A stretch of 9,540 nucleotides of DNA, taken from the NCBI GenBank assembly GCA_024697705.1, contig JAILFF010000219.1, forward strand, positions 1 through 9,540, written 5' to 3'. The position numbers and the translations under genes are program-made. The stretch comes from Ruminococcus sp. GTDB taxonomy: Bacteria; Bacillota; Clostridia; Oscillospirales; Ruminococcaceae. Position 1 is the first letter of the stretch. The number at the start of each line of letters is the position of its first letter. The notes under the pieces are model-generated. The model was given only the letters and a program-made list of their open reading frames with translations, did not search any database and was not told the origin of the DNA. Shown here in pieces: positions 1-6,579 of this stretch.

Positions 1-32
1 CCGTCAGAAATGTTCGGAGTCCCGCGCCTTCG

Positions 33-158
33 TTGGACGAAAATCGCTTCGCTCTTTCGTCCAAATAAAATCGGCAATTTCCTTGTTTTCGCTCACTTTT
101 GCAGAGCTGTTCGATTCTGCGTTTTTGTTAGATTTTCTCGAAATTGCCGATTTTATTT
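33..158. repeat. Nested inverted repeats (two stems)
   Basis: Two inverted repeats lie here. The first pairs TTGGACGAAA (33-42) with TTTCGTCCAA (55-64), a perfect 10-bp stem with a 12-base loop. The second pairs 63-81 with 140-158, a perfect 19-bp match around TCGGCAATTT, enclosing 58 bases that contain a smaller GCAGA/TCTGC pair (101-105 and 116-120). The two share bases 63-64. Neither stem is followed by a clear T-run, so they look more like a small intergenic repeat than a terminator. No convincing gene lies in 1-308; open frames there have no ribosome binding site and run through the palindromes. Confidence 0.75.
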
Positions 159-210
159 TGAACCGTACACCTTGCTCTTTACCGATAAGTTTTCTGCCGT
201 CGTAGGCTTC

Positions 211-249
211 TGTGGGGGAAACCCTTCTGAAGAAGGGTTCTCCCCCACA
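211..249. repeat. Near-perfect palindrome (REP-like hairpin)
   Basis: The left arm (211-228) pairs with the right arm (231-249) around a GA centre. The match is complete apart from one bulged G in the right arm. The outer part is TGTGGGGG/CCCCCACA and the inner part AACCCTTCT/AGAAGGGTT. No T-run follows on either strand, so a classic intrinsic terminator is not supported. It lies 60 bases beyond the stop codon of the minus-strand GTPase gene and directly adjoins the repeat at 257-288. From general familiarity, palindromes of this style recur between genes in Ruminococcus-type genomes; this was not checked by a search. Confidence 0.85.
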
Positions 250-256
250 CCCCCTT

Positions 257-288
257 CCTAAGACTTTTAATATGCCCTCGTTTTGCGT
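257..288 (-). repeat. Dispersed intergenic repeat, copy 1
   Basis: This 32-base segment is found again as its reverse complement at 9509-9540, with 29 of 32 positions identical. The three differences fall in a 4-base centre (269-272). Read on the minus strand, the unit is ACGCAAAACGAGGGCA, four variable bases, then AAAAGTCTTAGG. It starts about 20 bases after the stop codon of the minus-strand GTPase gene, and the palindrome at 211-249 follows it. Strand is given relative to the gene it trails. Confidence 0.8.
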
Positions 289-308
289 TTTGTGTTGGTT
301 TGGCGGTT

Positions 309-2861
309 CTATGTGTTATTTCGCTTTATTATTTCCGCAATTCTTGCTTCTGTCTCTTCAACATTCCGCTTTAACTCGTTCGCCGACATTCTTAACGCTC
401 CTATCCGCATGATTGATAACTGCACGAGCCCGTCATTAGTCGCAACTGTTATCCTATGCTTATTGCGGTTAGCACTGCAAAAACTCTCGATATACGCATC
501 ACTCGTCTGCCCCGACTTCGTGTAAATGATCTCGATCGAATCCGAACGCAGCTTGTTCGGCGTGACAGCAGGCGTTTTGTAAGCGTCGAAAACCAGCATC
601 AGCGGCAGACCCCTGAACCCCGCATAATTTATAAGCATATCGGCAAGCCGCCCGCAAGCCGAATCTATGTTCACCGCCGCAAGCTCCCGCAGCTCCTCCC
701 ACGCGAACACGATGTTGTAGCCGTCAACGATCAGCAGCCGCGGACGGGTCTCGGGCTTGAATTTCGGCTGCGATTTTTCCTCGCGGCGGCGCAGACGGGT
801 CTCTTCGTCCTCCTGCGGCTGCTCTTTTTTCGGAGCTATCTTCTGCATTATCCGCTCAAGCTCGTCCTCCGAAAGACTGTAATTACGCGCTTTTTCGGGC
901 GGTCGGTGCGGACTTGTGCGCTTTAGCGTCGGTTCGAGATGCATTTTTTCTTCCACCTCGCGCCAGTTCACCACAACTCCCGCGCCGTGCGAACAGAACA
1001 CCGAGTCGGGCGTGTTTTCGAGGTCGGCTTCGGGGGAATACGCCGCTTCCGAAATGACTTTTTCACTTTCGGCGCAGATATCGCAGCCGCCGTTTTCGAG
1101 AGCTATCCGCCCCTTGCCGCCCGTGTATGAGGCAAGCTCCGCCGCGTAGCCGCGCATTTTCGCCGCGGGAGCGCGTCCCCTTATCACCGAAAATTCGTCC
1201 TCACTGTCGGGCTGAGAAAACTCCGCGCCGAGCTGCGTTAGGTCGTTCATCGCCCGCCCCGTCTGCGCCGTCGGAACGGTCAGAGTAAACGAGAAAAACG
1301 GTTCGAGCAGCAGGCTTTCGGCTTTCATTAAGCCCTGACGCAGCGCCCGCCATGCTGCCTCGCGGAAATCGCCGCCCTCCGTGTGCTTCGGGTGAGCCCG
1401 TCCCGCCGAGAGCGTTATTTTCATGTCGGTGATGGGCGAGCCCGTCAGCACGCCGATATGCTCCTTTGCTTTCAACGACGAAATTATCAGATTTTGCCAG
1501 TTTTTGTCGAGCAAGTCCTCCGAAACGCTGCTTGCAAAGACTAACCCGCTGCCGCGTTTCAGCGGTTCGAGGATAAGATGCACTTCGGCATAATGGCGCA
1601 GCGGCTCGAAATGCCCCACGCCCTCTACGGTGTTCGATATCGTTTCGCGGTAGAGCACGCGCCCCGCACCGACCGTGATCTCCACCCCGAAACGGCGCTT
1701 TATCTCGCTTTTTAAAACTTCGGTCTGCATTTCGCCCATAAGACGAATTTCTGCCTCGCCGAGCCGCTCATTGAAGCCGACGTTCAGCGCGGGGTCTTCC
1801 TCCTGCAATTCTTTAAGATATTTTAGCAGAGTGAAATTATCGCAGGCGGGGTCATTCGCGTACACCGCACAGCTGATGACGGGCTCGGTGCGGCGGGAGG
1901 TATCGTCGGGACGGGCACCGATACCCTGACCCGCGTAGGTGTTCACCGGCCCCAGCACGGCGCAGACGTCGCCCGCTTCGGCGCTTTCGACTTCGGTAAA
2001 TCTGCCGCCGCTGTAAATGCGTATGCGGGCGATCTTTTCTTCGCAGGGGAGCCCGTTCGCGCCGCGGTAGCTTATCGTTTCGCGCACTTTTATCGAACCG
2101 CCCGTCAGCTTCATGAGGGTCTGACGCTTGCCGTCCTTGTCGCGGTCGATCTTAAACACCGCCGCCGAAAGCTCGCTGCCGTAGACGGGCTGCGGGGCAA
2201 GTCGGCAGATGAGACCCATCAGCTCCTCAACACCCTCGTTTCTCAGCGCCGAGCCGAACAGACACGGGAAGATATTCCCCCGCGAGAACGCCCCCGCAAG
2301 CTCCTTATCGGAAAGACAGCCGCGCCCGTCGTAGGCTTCGAGAAGGGCTTCGTCGCACATGGCGGCGGCTTCGTCACGTTCCTCATCGGACATGGAGAAA
2401 TCTATTATCGCGTCGCCGAGCCGTTTGTGAAGACCGTTCATTAGCGAGATCTTATCAAAGCCCGCAAGGTCGGTCTTGTTGACGAAAACGACGGTAGGAA
2501 CGCCGCGCTTCCTCAGCATACGCCAAAGGGTCTCGGTATGAGCGGCGGCGCCGTCGAGGGAGCTTATCAGCAGCACGGCGCAGTCAAGGACGGTGAGGGC
2601 GCGTTCGGCTTCGGCAGCGAAATCGGCGTGCCCCGGGGTATCGACAAGGTAGAAACGCGTATCGTTCAGCTCAAACACCGCCTGCTTTGCGAAGATGGTG
2701 ATGCCGCGCTGTTTTTCAAGCTCGTGGGTATCGAGAAAGGCGCTGCCGCTGTCAACTCTGCCCATTTTGCGGGTAGCGCCCGAGATAAAGAGCATAGCCT
2801 CCGAGAGCGTGGTCTTGCCCGCGTCAACATCTGCGACGATACCGAGAGTGAGTTTTTTCAT
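309..2861 (-). CDS. TetM/EF-G-like ribosomal GTPase fused to a YacP/Rae1-like NYN nuclease domain
   Basis: This is an 850-residue protein. Residues 1 to about 640 follow the tetracycline ribosomal-protection/EF-G plan: P-loop ADVDAGKTT (10-18), RGITI (52-56), DTPGH with the catalytic histidine (74-78), NKTD (128-131) and GSAL (203-206), then beta-barrel and EF-G domains III-V. TetM itself has about 640 residues. A charged linker (about 645-705) leads to a NYN domain (706-850) with VDGYN (712-716), VFDAY (757-761) and ATNDG (807-811), closely matching YacP/Rae1, the ribosomal A-site endoribonuclease of Bacillus. Candidate metal-binding acids are D713, D759, D788 and D810. The P-loop has ADVD where family members usually have AHVD. 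In the domain IV loop, HPKHT (490-494) replaces the SPVST of TetM but keeps a proline. The ATG at 2861 has GGAGG 9 bases upstream; the stop is TAG. A cytoplasmic ribosome-associated role is inferred, and tetracycline resistance is not shown. Confidence 0.9.
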   Translation of the reverse strand: MKKLTLGIVADVDAGKTTLSEAMLFISGATRKMGRVDSGSAFLDTHELEKQRGITIFAKQAVFELNDTRFYLVDTPGHADFAAEAERALTVLDCAVLLISSLDGAAAHTETLWRMLRKRGVPTVVFVNKTDLAGFDKISLMNGLHKRLGDAIIDFSMSDEERDEAAAMCDEALLEAYDGRGCLSDKELAGAFSRGNIFPCLFGSALRNEGVEELMGLICRLAPQPVYGSELSAAVFKIDRDKDGKRQTLMKLTGGSIKVRETISYRGANGLPCEEKIARIRIYSGGRFTEVESAEAGDVCAVLGPVNTYAGQGIGARPDDTSRRTEPVISCAVYANDPACDNFTLLKYLKELQEEDPALNVGFNERLGEAEIRLMGEMQTEVLKSEIKRRFGVEITVGAGRVLYRETISNTVEGVGHFEPLRHYAEVHLILEPLKRGSGLVFASSVSEDLLDKNWQNLIISSLKAKEHIGVLTGSPITDMKITLSAGRAHPKHTEGGDFREAAWRALRQGLMKAESLLLEPFFSFTLTVPTAQTGRAMNDLTQLGAEFSQPDSEDEFSVIRGRAPAAKMRGYAAELASYTGGKGRIALENGGCDICAESEKVISEAAYSPEADLENTPDSVFCSHGAGVVVNWREVEEKMHLEPTLKRTSPHRPPEKARNYSLSEDELERIMQKIAPKKEQPQEDEETRLRRREEKSQPKFKPETRPRLLIVDGYNIVFAWEELRELAAVNIDSACGRLADMLINYAGFRGLPLMLVFDAYKTPAVTPNKLRSDSIEIIYTKSGQTSDAYIESFCSANRNKHRITVATNDGLVQLSIMRIGALRMSANELKRNVEETEARIAEIIKRNNT

Positions 2862-2911
2862 GGGCGTGTTCCTCCTTTGCAGCCTTAAGCGGATATCATT
2901 TTACAGATATA

Positions 2912-2940
2912 ATTGTATCATAAAAACGCAAAAAATGCAA
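2912..2940 (-). promoter_or_regulatory. Sigma-A-type promoter for the GTPase-NYN gene
   Basis: On the minus strand, TTGCAT (2935-2940) is followed after exactly 17 bases by TACAAT (2912-2917). The -10 box is preceded by TGA, which gives an extended TGn -10. Transcription would start near 2905, leaving a leader of about 44 bases before the ATG at 2861, with a GGAGG site (2871-2875) in it. The match is by eye and has not been scored. Confidence 0.6.
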
Positions 2941-3162
2941 GTGGACAAAAGGAGTCTTATCCGTTGCCTTTTTTGTCGGGTGGAAAATAATAGGCGATTG
3001 CTGTTTTGTCCGACGGAAATATCCGCCGTGACAGCGCCGATAATATGGAACGCTGCGCAAAACCGTGCGAAAATCATTTCGACTTATATCAATATTTTAA
3101 CAAAACACGGATTTATACATATAAACTTAACCGAATTGTCCATAAATATTTCACTTTTGATA
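2941..3162. other. Intergenic stretch with no recognised gene
   Basis: This AT-rich spacer separates the two divergent promoters. Open frames run through it on both strands, but none has a ribosome binding site or a recognisable protein pattern. I see no tRNA, riboswitch or repeat array. The one visible pairing is GGACAAAAGG near its start with CCTTTTTTGTC about 14 bases later, which is weak. Confidence 0.5.
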
Positions 3163-3192
3163 TTGGAAAAGTTGTCCGTAATATGATAGAAT
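3163..3192 (+). promoter_or_regulatory. Putative promoter of the pectinesterase gene
   Basis: TTGGAA (3163-3168) and TAGAAT (3187-3192) are separated by 18 bases. The -10 is preceded by TGA, giving an extended -10. Transcription would begin near 3199. It points towards the pectinesterase, with a leader of about 57-87 bases depending on which ATG is used. It lies back to back with the GTPase promoter, about 220 bases away. Confidence 0.5.
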
Positions 3193-3224
3193 GTATAAAA
3201 GAACGGGCGGTACTGCAAAATCTT

Positions 3225-3244
3225 TTGTGATAAATTTTTCACAA
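3225..3244. promoter_or_regulatory. Operator-like inverted repeat upstream of pectinesterase
   Basis: TTGTGA (3225-3230) and TCACAA (3239-3244) form a perfect 6-bp inverted repeat around an 8-base A/T centre. It lies about 30 bases downstream of the predicted transcription start, where a repressor could block elongation. The half-sites resemble those of CRP, but the spacing is 8 rather than 6 bases, and no particular regulator can be named. Confidence 0.35.
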
Positions 3245-3285
3245 GCCGAAACGGGATGGGTGATGACAGCATGAAGGATATAGCT

Positions 3286-4209
3286 ATGACGGCTGCAAAG
3301 CCGACAAAAATCGTTGATCTTACGCCGAACGACAGCATTTCGGAGGCGCTCGGAAACTGCGGCGACGGCGCCCGTATCGTGCTTGCGGCGGGTGTTTACC
3401 GCGAAAAGCTTGAAATATCGGTTCCGGGAGTCGAGCTCGTCGGGAACTCGGCGGACGATACGAAGATCGTCTGGGGCGACTACGCCAACAAGCTCGACGA
3501 AAAGGGCGTGGAGTACAACACGTTCAGAACGTACACCGCTGCCGTGCTTGCGCCGCGTGTGACTTTTAAGAATATCACGGTCGAAAACGACGCGCTTTGT
3601 CCCGAGGAAAAGGGGCAGGAGGTAGCGCTTACCGTCTGCGCGGACGGCTTTCTTGCCGAGAACTGCCGATTTGTCTCAACGCAGGACACCGTGTTCTGCG
3701 GGCCGCTCCCCGCCGATCTTATCATAAGGTATTACGGCTTTTTGAAGGACCCTCTGCGGGCGGCGGGGAATATGCGGCAGGTGTTCAGGAACTGCATGAT
3801 CGCGGGGAATGTTGATTTCATTTTCGGCTGCGGCAGCGCTCTGTTCGAGGAGTGCGAAGTTCGTTCGGTGTATGATGTGCGCGGTCACGGATACGCGGCG
3901 GCGCCCGCTCACGGCTTTGAGCAGAAAACGGGCTTTGTTTTCGACAGATGCCGTTTCACCTGCGAGGACAAAGTCGCTGACGGCTCGGTGTTCCTTGCCC
4001 GTCCGTGGCGCGATCACGGGAAATGCAGCTTCATCGGCTGCGAATACGGCAGGCACATCTCGCGTGAGGGCTTTGACGGCTGGAACGACTCGGGACGCGA
4101 CAAGACGGCGCGTTTTGCGGAATACGGAAACATTCCCGAAGGCAGAGTACCGTGGAGCCGCAAACTGACCGACGAAGAAAAAGATATGCTTCTCGGGTAT
4201 TTCAAATAA
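3286..4209 (+). CDS. Pectinesterase (CE8 family), no signal peptide
   Basis: This enzyme is predicted to remove methyl esters from galacturonate residues of pectin, releasing methanol. Numbered from the ATG at 3286 (307 residues), the family motifs appear in order: GVYRE (36-40), QEVAL (111-115, oxyanion glutamine), QDT (133-135, acid/base aspartate D134), NVDFIFG (175-181, nucleophile D177) and LARPW (237-241, substrate arginine R239; the usual glycine of LGRPW is alanine). The right-handed beta-helix fold is expected from the family. No hydrophobic leader is visible, so the protein is probably cytoplasmic and would act on imported oligomers. In-frame ATGs also occur at 3256 and 3271. I chose 3286 because AAGGA lies 7 bases upstream; 3271 is also possible, with GGTGAT 6 bases upstream. 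The two sugar permeases downstream support a pectin-use role. Confidence 0.9.
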   Translation: MTAAKPTKIVDLTPNDSISEALGNCGDGARIVLAAGVYREKLEISVPGVELVGNSADDTKIVWGDYANKLDEKGVEYNTFRTYTAAVLAPRVTFKNITVENDALCPEEKGQEVALTVCADGFLAENCRFVSTQDTVFCGPLPADLIIRYYGFLKDPLRAAGNMRQVFRNCMIAGNVDFIFGCGSALFEECEVRSVYDVRGHGYAAAPAHGFEQKTGFVFDRCRFTCEDKVADGSVFLARPWRDHGKCSFIGCEYGRHISREGFDGWNDSGRDKTARFAEYGNIPEGRVPWSRKLTDEEKDMLLGYFK

Positions 4210-4218
4210 AATAGATTT

Positions 4219-4377
4219 TAAATGAGCATTTGTAAAAAAGATAAAAGATAAGAGATAAAAGATAAAAGATATTTTTTAATCCCCGTGTTTGAAATTAAAA
4301 ACCAATATTTCACTGTTGCGTATTATATCTTTTATCTTTTATCTTTAATCTTTTATCTTAAAGTAATTGCTCATTTA
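4219..4377. repeat. Long imperfect hairpin of GATAAAA units, MITE-like
   Basis: The left arm (4219-4272) and right arm (4325-4377) form an inverted repeat of about 53 bp around a 52-base centre. The ends pair perfectly over TAAATGAGCA/TGCTCATTTA, and the inner arms pair over repeated GATAAAAGAT units. The poorest pairing is at 4229-4239, with one indel. The element fills most of the gap between pectinesterase and the AraC gene, starting 9 bases after the stop codon and ending 15 bases before the GGGGAGGTGA site. If AATGAGCA is taken as the terminal repeat, TA flanks both ends, which would suit an IS630/mariner-derived element. It could instead act as a terminator or RNA stabiliser. Confidence 0.8.
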
Positions 4378-4408
4378 CAGTTTGACCTTTTTGGGGAGGT
4401 GACTTGTT

Positions 4409-5158
4409 ATGAACAGTATTGTTTATGCCGGAAAGCATCTTATCACGTTTTCGACAAAGCAGCACTGCCATACCGAGTGGGAGCTTGTCTACTGCACGAG
4501 CGGGCAGGGGCAGTTCGAGTTCGGCGACAGGGTGATAAAATACGGCGTGGGCGATATAGTGATAATCCCTCCGCAGATACTTCACATCAACGTCAGCGAA
4601 GAGGGCTTTACGAATATCCATATCCATATCGCCGACGCTACCTTTCGTTTTAAGGATCCGCTGATGATCTCCGACGACACCGACGGGCATATCCTTAATG
4701 CGTTCAAGGATTCGTTCTATTTCTTCAACTGCGAGCTTGACAGCAAGCAGCTGATCCTCGGCGCTTTGGGGAATCTTATCGTGAATTACGTTACGGCGTT
4801 CCGCCATGTCAAGCCGATACGCGGCATAGTTGACGAGATAAAGAGCAATATCATGCAGAATTTCAGCGACTGCAACTACAAGCTCGACAAGTATCTTCAT
4901 TCGATACCGTTCAGCTACGATTATCTGCGGAAGCTGTTCAAAAGCGAGGTCGGCATGACCCCGCACGATTATCTCACGGGGCTTCGCATACAGATGGCTG
5001 AAAAGCTGCTTTGTTCGACCGAGAATGTCGAACAGAATATCTCCGAGATAGCTTTTGTCTGCGGTTATTCCGATTCGCTTTATTTTTCGAGAGTGTTCAA
5101 GAAATATTTCGGCTGCTCGCCGAAGCACTACGCCGCGCAGAAAAGAAAGGAAAGATGA
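4409..5158 (+). CDS. AraC-family transcriptional regulator with N-terminal cupin domain
   Basis: This is a 249-residue regulator. Residues about 16-75 form a cupin-like sensor: HCHTEWELVYC, then a GDIVIIPPQILH strand-turn typical of AraC sugar-sensing domains. Residues about 150-245 are the paired helix-turn-helix DNA-binding domain. The first helix pair is near YDYLRKLFKSEVG (170-182) with the usual TPHDYL after it. The second carries ISEIAFVCGY (211-220), followed by SLYFSRVFKKYFG and the SPKHY end motif. The start is well set by GGGGAGGTGA (4393-4402). Members bind DNA as dimers and usually activate sugar-use genes. Its position next to pectinesterase suggests control of the pectin genes, but the oxidoreductase gene 3 bases downstream is the likelier co-transcribed partner. 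The inducer cannot be read from sequence. Confidence 0.93.
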   Translation: MNSIVYAGKHLITFSTKQHCHTEWELVYCTSGQGQFEFGDRVIKYGVGDIVIIPPQILHINVSEEGFTNIHIHIADATFRFKDPLMISDDTDGHILNAFKDSFYFFNCELDSKQLILGALGNLIVNYVTAFRHVKPIRGIVDEIKSNIMQNFSDCNYKLDKYLHSIPFSYDYLRKLFKSEVGMTPHDYLTGLRIQMAEKLLCSTENVEQNISEIAFVCGYSDSLYFSRVFKKYFGCSPKHYAAQKRKER

Positions 5159-5161
5159 CCT

Positions 5162-6394
5162 ATGGCTTTCAACATCATAAGCGAGGCGCGGCGCTGCCTG
5201 AACTGCAAGAACCCGACCTGCCGCAAGGGCTGCCCGATAAATACGGCTGTCCCCGATGTTATCCGCACGTTTCTTGACGGCGATATCGACAAGGCGGGGA
5301 GTATGCTCTTCGAGAACAATCCGCTCAGCGTTATCTGCTCGCTGATATGCAACCACGACAATCAGTGCGAGGGCAACTGTATTCTCGGAAGAAAAGGCTC
5401 GCCCGTGCATTTCGGCGATATAGAAAATTACATCAGCGACGCTTATTTCGACAAGCTCGATTTCGGCGAGATAAAAAAGAACGGCATACACGTAGGCGTT
5501 ATCGGCGGAGGCCCCGCGGGCATAACGATTGCTATACTTCTTGCGCGAAAGGGCTACAATATAACGATATTTGAAGCCCGCGAGAAGATAGGCGGCGTTC
5601 TGCGCTACGGTATACCCGAGTTCCGCCTGCCCAAGCAGATACTCGAAAAGTACAAAAAGCTGATGCTCTCGCTCGGTATCAAGATACGCCCTAACACCTC
5701 GATAGGCGCGACGATCACGATCGACGATATGTTCCGCGACGGCTACAAGGCGTTATTCATCGGCACGGGAGTATGGAAGCCGAACACCCTGAGCATCAAG
5801 GGTGAAACTCTCGGCAACGTGCATTTCGCGATAAACTATCTGACGAACCCCGATGTTTACACTTTGGGCGAGAGCCTTAACATAATCGGCGCGGGAAATT
5901 CCGCGATGGACGTAGCGCGAACGGCGCTTCGGCACGGCTGCCGCAAGGTGACGGTCTTTGCACGTTCGGAAAAGCCGGCGGCGAGCGTTGCCGAAGTCGA
6001 GTACGCGAAGTACGACGGCGTCGAGTTTGTTACGGGAGCAGAGCCTGTCGAGATAACCGACGACGGAACGATATTCGTCCGCGTGGAGAAGGGCGAGGAC
6101 GGCGTTAAGCGGCGCGTCGAGGGTACGGAAAAGCTCTATCCCGCAAGCTCGACTATCATAGCTGTTTCGCAGGGTCCCCGCGACAGGATAGTTTCCACGA
6201 CGACGGGGCTCGATGTTACCGACAGAGGCTTACTCGTGACGAACACCTACGGCAAGACCACCCGCGACGGCATTTTCGCGGCGGGCGATGTGGTTCGCGG
6301 AGCGAGGACGGTCGTTGAAGCCGTCAACTACTCGAAGCAGGTCGCCGAAGCGATGGACGAATATCTGCGCGGGCTTTCGGCTGAAATGGACTAA
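5162..6394 (+). CDS. GltD-like NAD(P)-dependent Fe-S/flavin oxidoreductase
   Basis: This 410-residue protein resembles the small (beta) subunit of glutamate synthase and its relatives NfnB and sulfide dehydrogenase. The N-terminal domain has eight cysteines in two groups, C12/C15/C20/C24 and C59/C63/C69/C73, suited to two [4Fe-4S] clusters. An FAD-binding GGGPAG (115-120) follows, with the downstream EKIGGVLRYGIPEFRLP signature. A second dinucleotide fold for NAD(P)H has GAGNSAMD (243-250), and the C-terminal flavin motif is DGIFAAGDVV (369-378). It is shorter than typical GltD (about 470 residues), mostly at the N terminus and within loops, but no motif is missing. No large glutamate synthase subunit lies in the window, so glutamate synthesis is not established; another partner or a stand-alone electron-transfer role is possible. 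AAAGGA (5146-5151) overlaps the end of the AraC gene, suggesting coupled translation. Confidence 0.9.
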   Translation: MAFNIISEARRCLNCKNPTCRKGCPINTAVPDVIRTFLDGDIDKAGSMLFENNPLSVICSLICNHDNQCEGNCILGRKGSPVHFGDIENYISDAYFDKLDFGEIKKNGIHVGVIGGGPAGITIAILLARKGYNITIFEAREKIGGVLRYGIPEFRLPKQILEKYKKLMLSLGIKIRPNTSIGATITIDDMFRDGYKALFIGTGVWKPNTLSIKGETLGNVHFAINYLTNPDVYTLGESLNIIGAGNSAMDVARTALRHGCRKVTVFARSEKPAASVAEVEYAKYDGVEFVTGAEPVEITDDGTIFVRVEKGEDGVKRRVEGTEKLYPASSTIIAVSQGPRDRIVSTTTGLDVTDRGLLVTNTYGKTTRDGIFAAGDVVRGARTVVEAVNYSKQVAEAMDEYLRGLSAEMD

Positions 6395-6468
6395 ACGGCT
6401 GATGCATAATATCGGCTGTGCTGTATTTTGAATATCCGCAAAGTTCAATATCATTGATCGTTTATTGC

Positions 6469-6498
6469 GCCTTGCCTTCGGAAAGCAAGGCATTTTTT
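6469..6498 (+). terminator. Intrinsic terminator after the oxidoreductase gene
   Basis: GCCTTGC (6469-6475) pairs with GCAAGGC (6485-6491) around a 9-base loop. A six-T run (6493-6498) follows one A after the stem. It lies 75 bases beyond the stop codon and should end the AraC-oxidoreductase transcript, separating it from the small membrane protein downstream. Confidence 0.85.
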
Positions 6499-6561
6499 GC
6501 TAATGCTTGATAATTAATTGACAAACAAGCCAACAAAAACGCAGTGAGTTAATATAAATTG

Positions 6562-6567
6562 TATAAT
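6562..6567 (+). promoter_or_regulatory. Possible -10 box for the small membrane protein gene
   Basis: TATAAT at 6562-6567 is a perfect -10 match, but the bases 17-18 upstream (ACGCAG) are a poor -35. A good TTGACA occurs at 6518-6523 but is 38 bases away, too far to act with it. Transcription from here would start near 6574, just before the paired segment at 6580-6642. Confidence 0.3.
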
Positions 6568-6579
6568 ATCATATCCCTG

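Noticed and set aside
10..261. An 83-codon open frame at the left end
   Set aside because: It runs through inverted repeats and a palindrome, has no ribosome binding site and shows no protein family pattern.
309..2861. Calling the GTPase a tetracycline resistance gene
   Set aside because: The family resemblance is real, but the domain IV loop differs from TetM and a nuclease domain is fused, so resistance is not supported by the sequence alone.
2695..3186. A 163-codon plus-strand open frame
   Set aside because: The first half is the reverse of the conserved GTPase region and the rest is AT-rich spacer containing the minus-strand promoter; no domain is visible.
3191..3274. A 27-codon open frame ending in an ATGA overlap with a possible pectinesterase start at 3271
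   Set aside because: Its ATG overlaps the predicted -10 box, it has no ribosome binding site, and a transcript from that promoter would start after it.
4237..4358. A CRISPR array, because of the repeated GATAAAAGAT units
   Set aside because: The units are adjacent, short and low-complexity with no unique spacers, and half are in inverted orientation.
4358..5491. A 377-codon open frame on the minus strand opposite the AraC gene
   Set aside because: It is antisense to two well-supported genes with clear motifs, starts within the oxidoreductase gene, shows no recognisable domain and is explained by GC-rich codon bias leaving the opposite strand open.
6518..6567. TTGACA at 6518-6523 paired with TATAAT at 6562-6567 as one promoter
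   Set aside because: The spacing is 38 bases, far from the 16-18 needed, so they cannot form a single sigma-A promoter.
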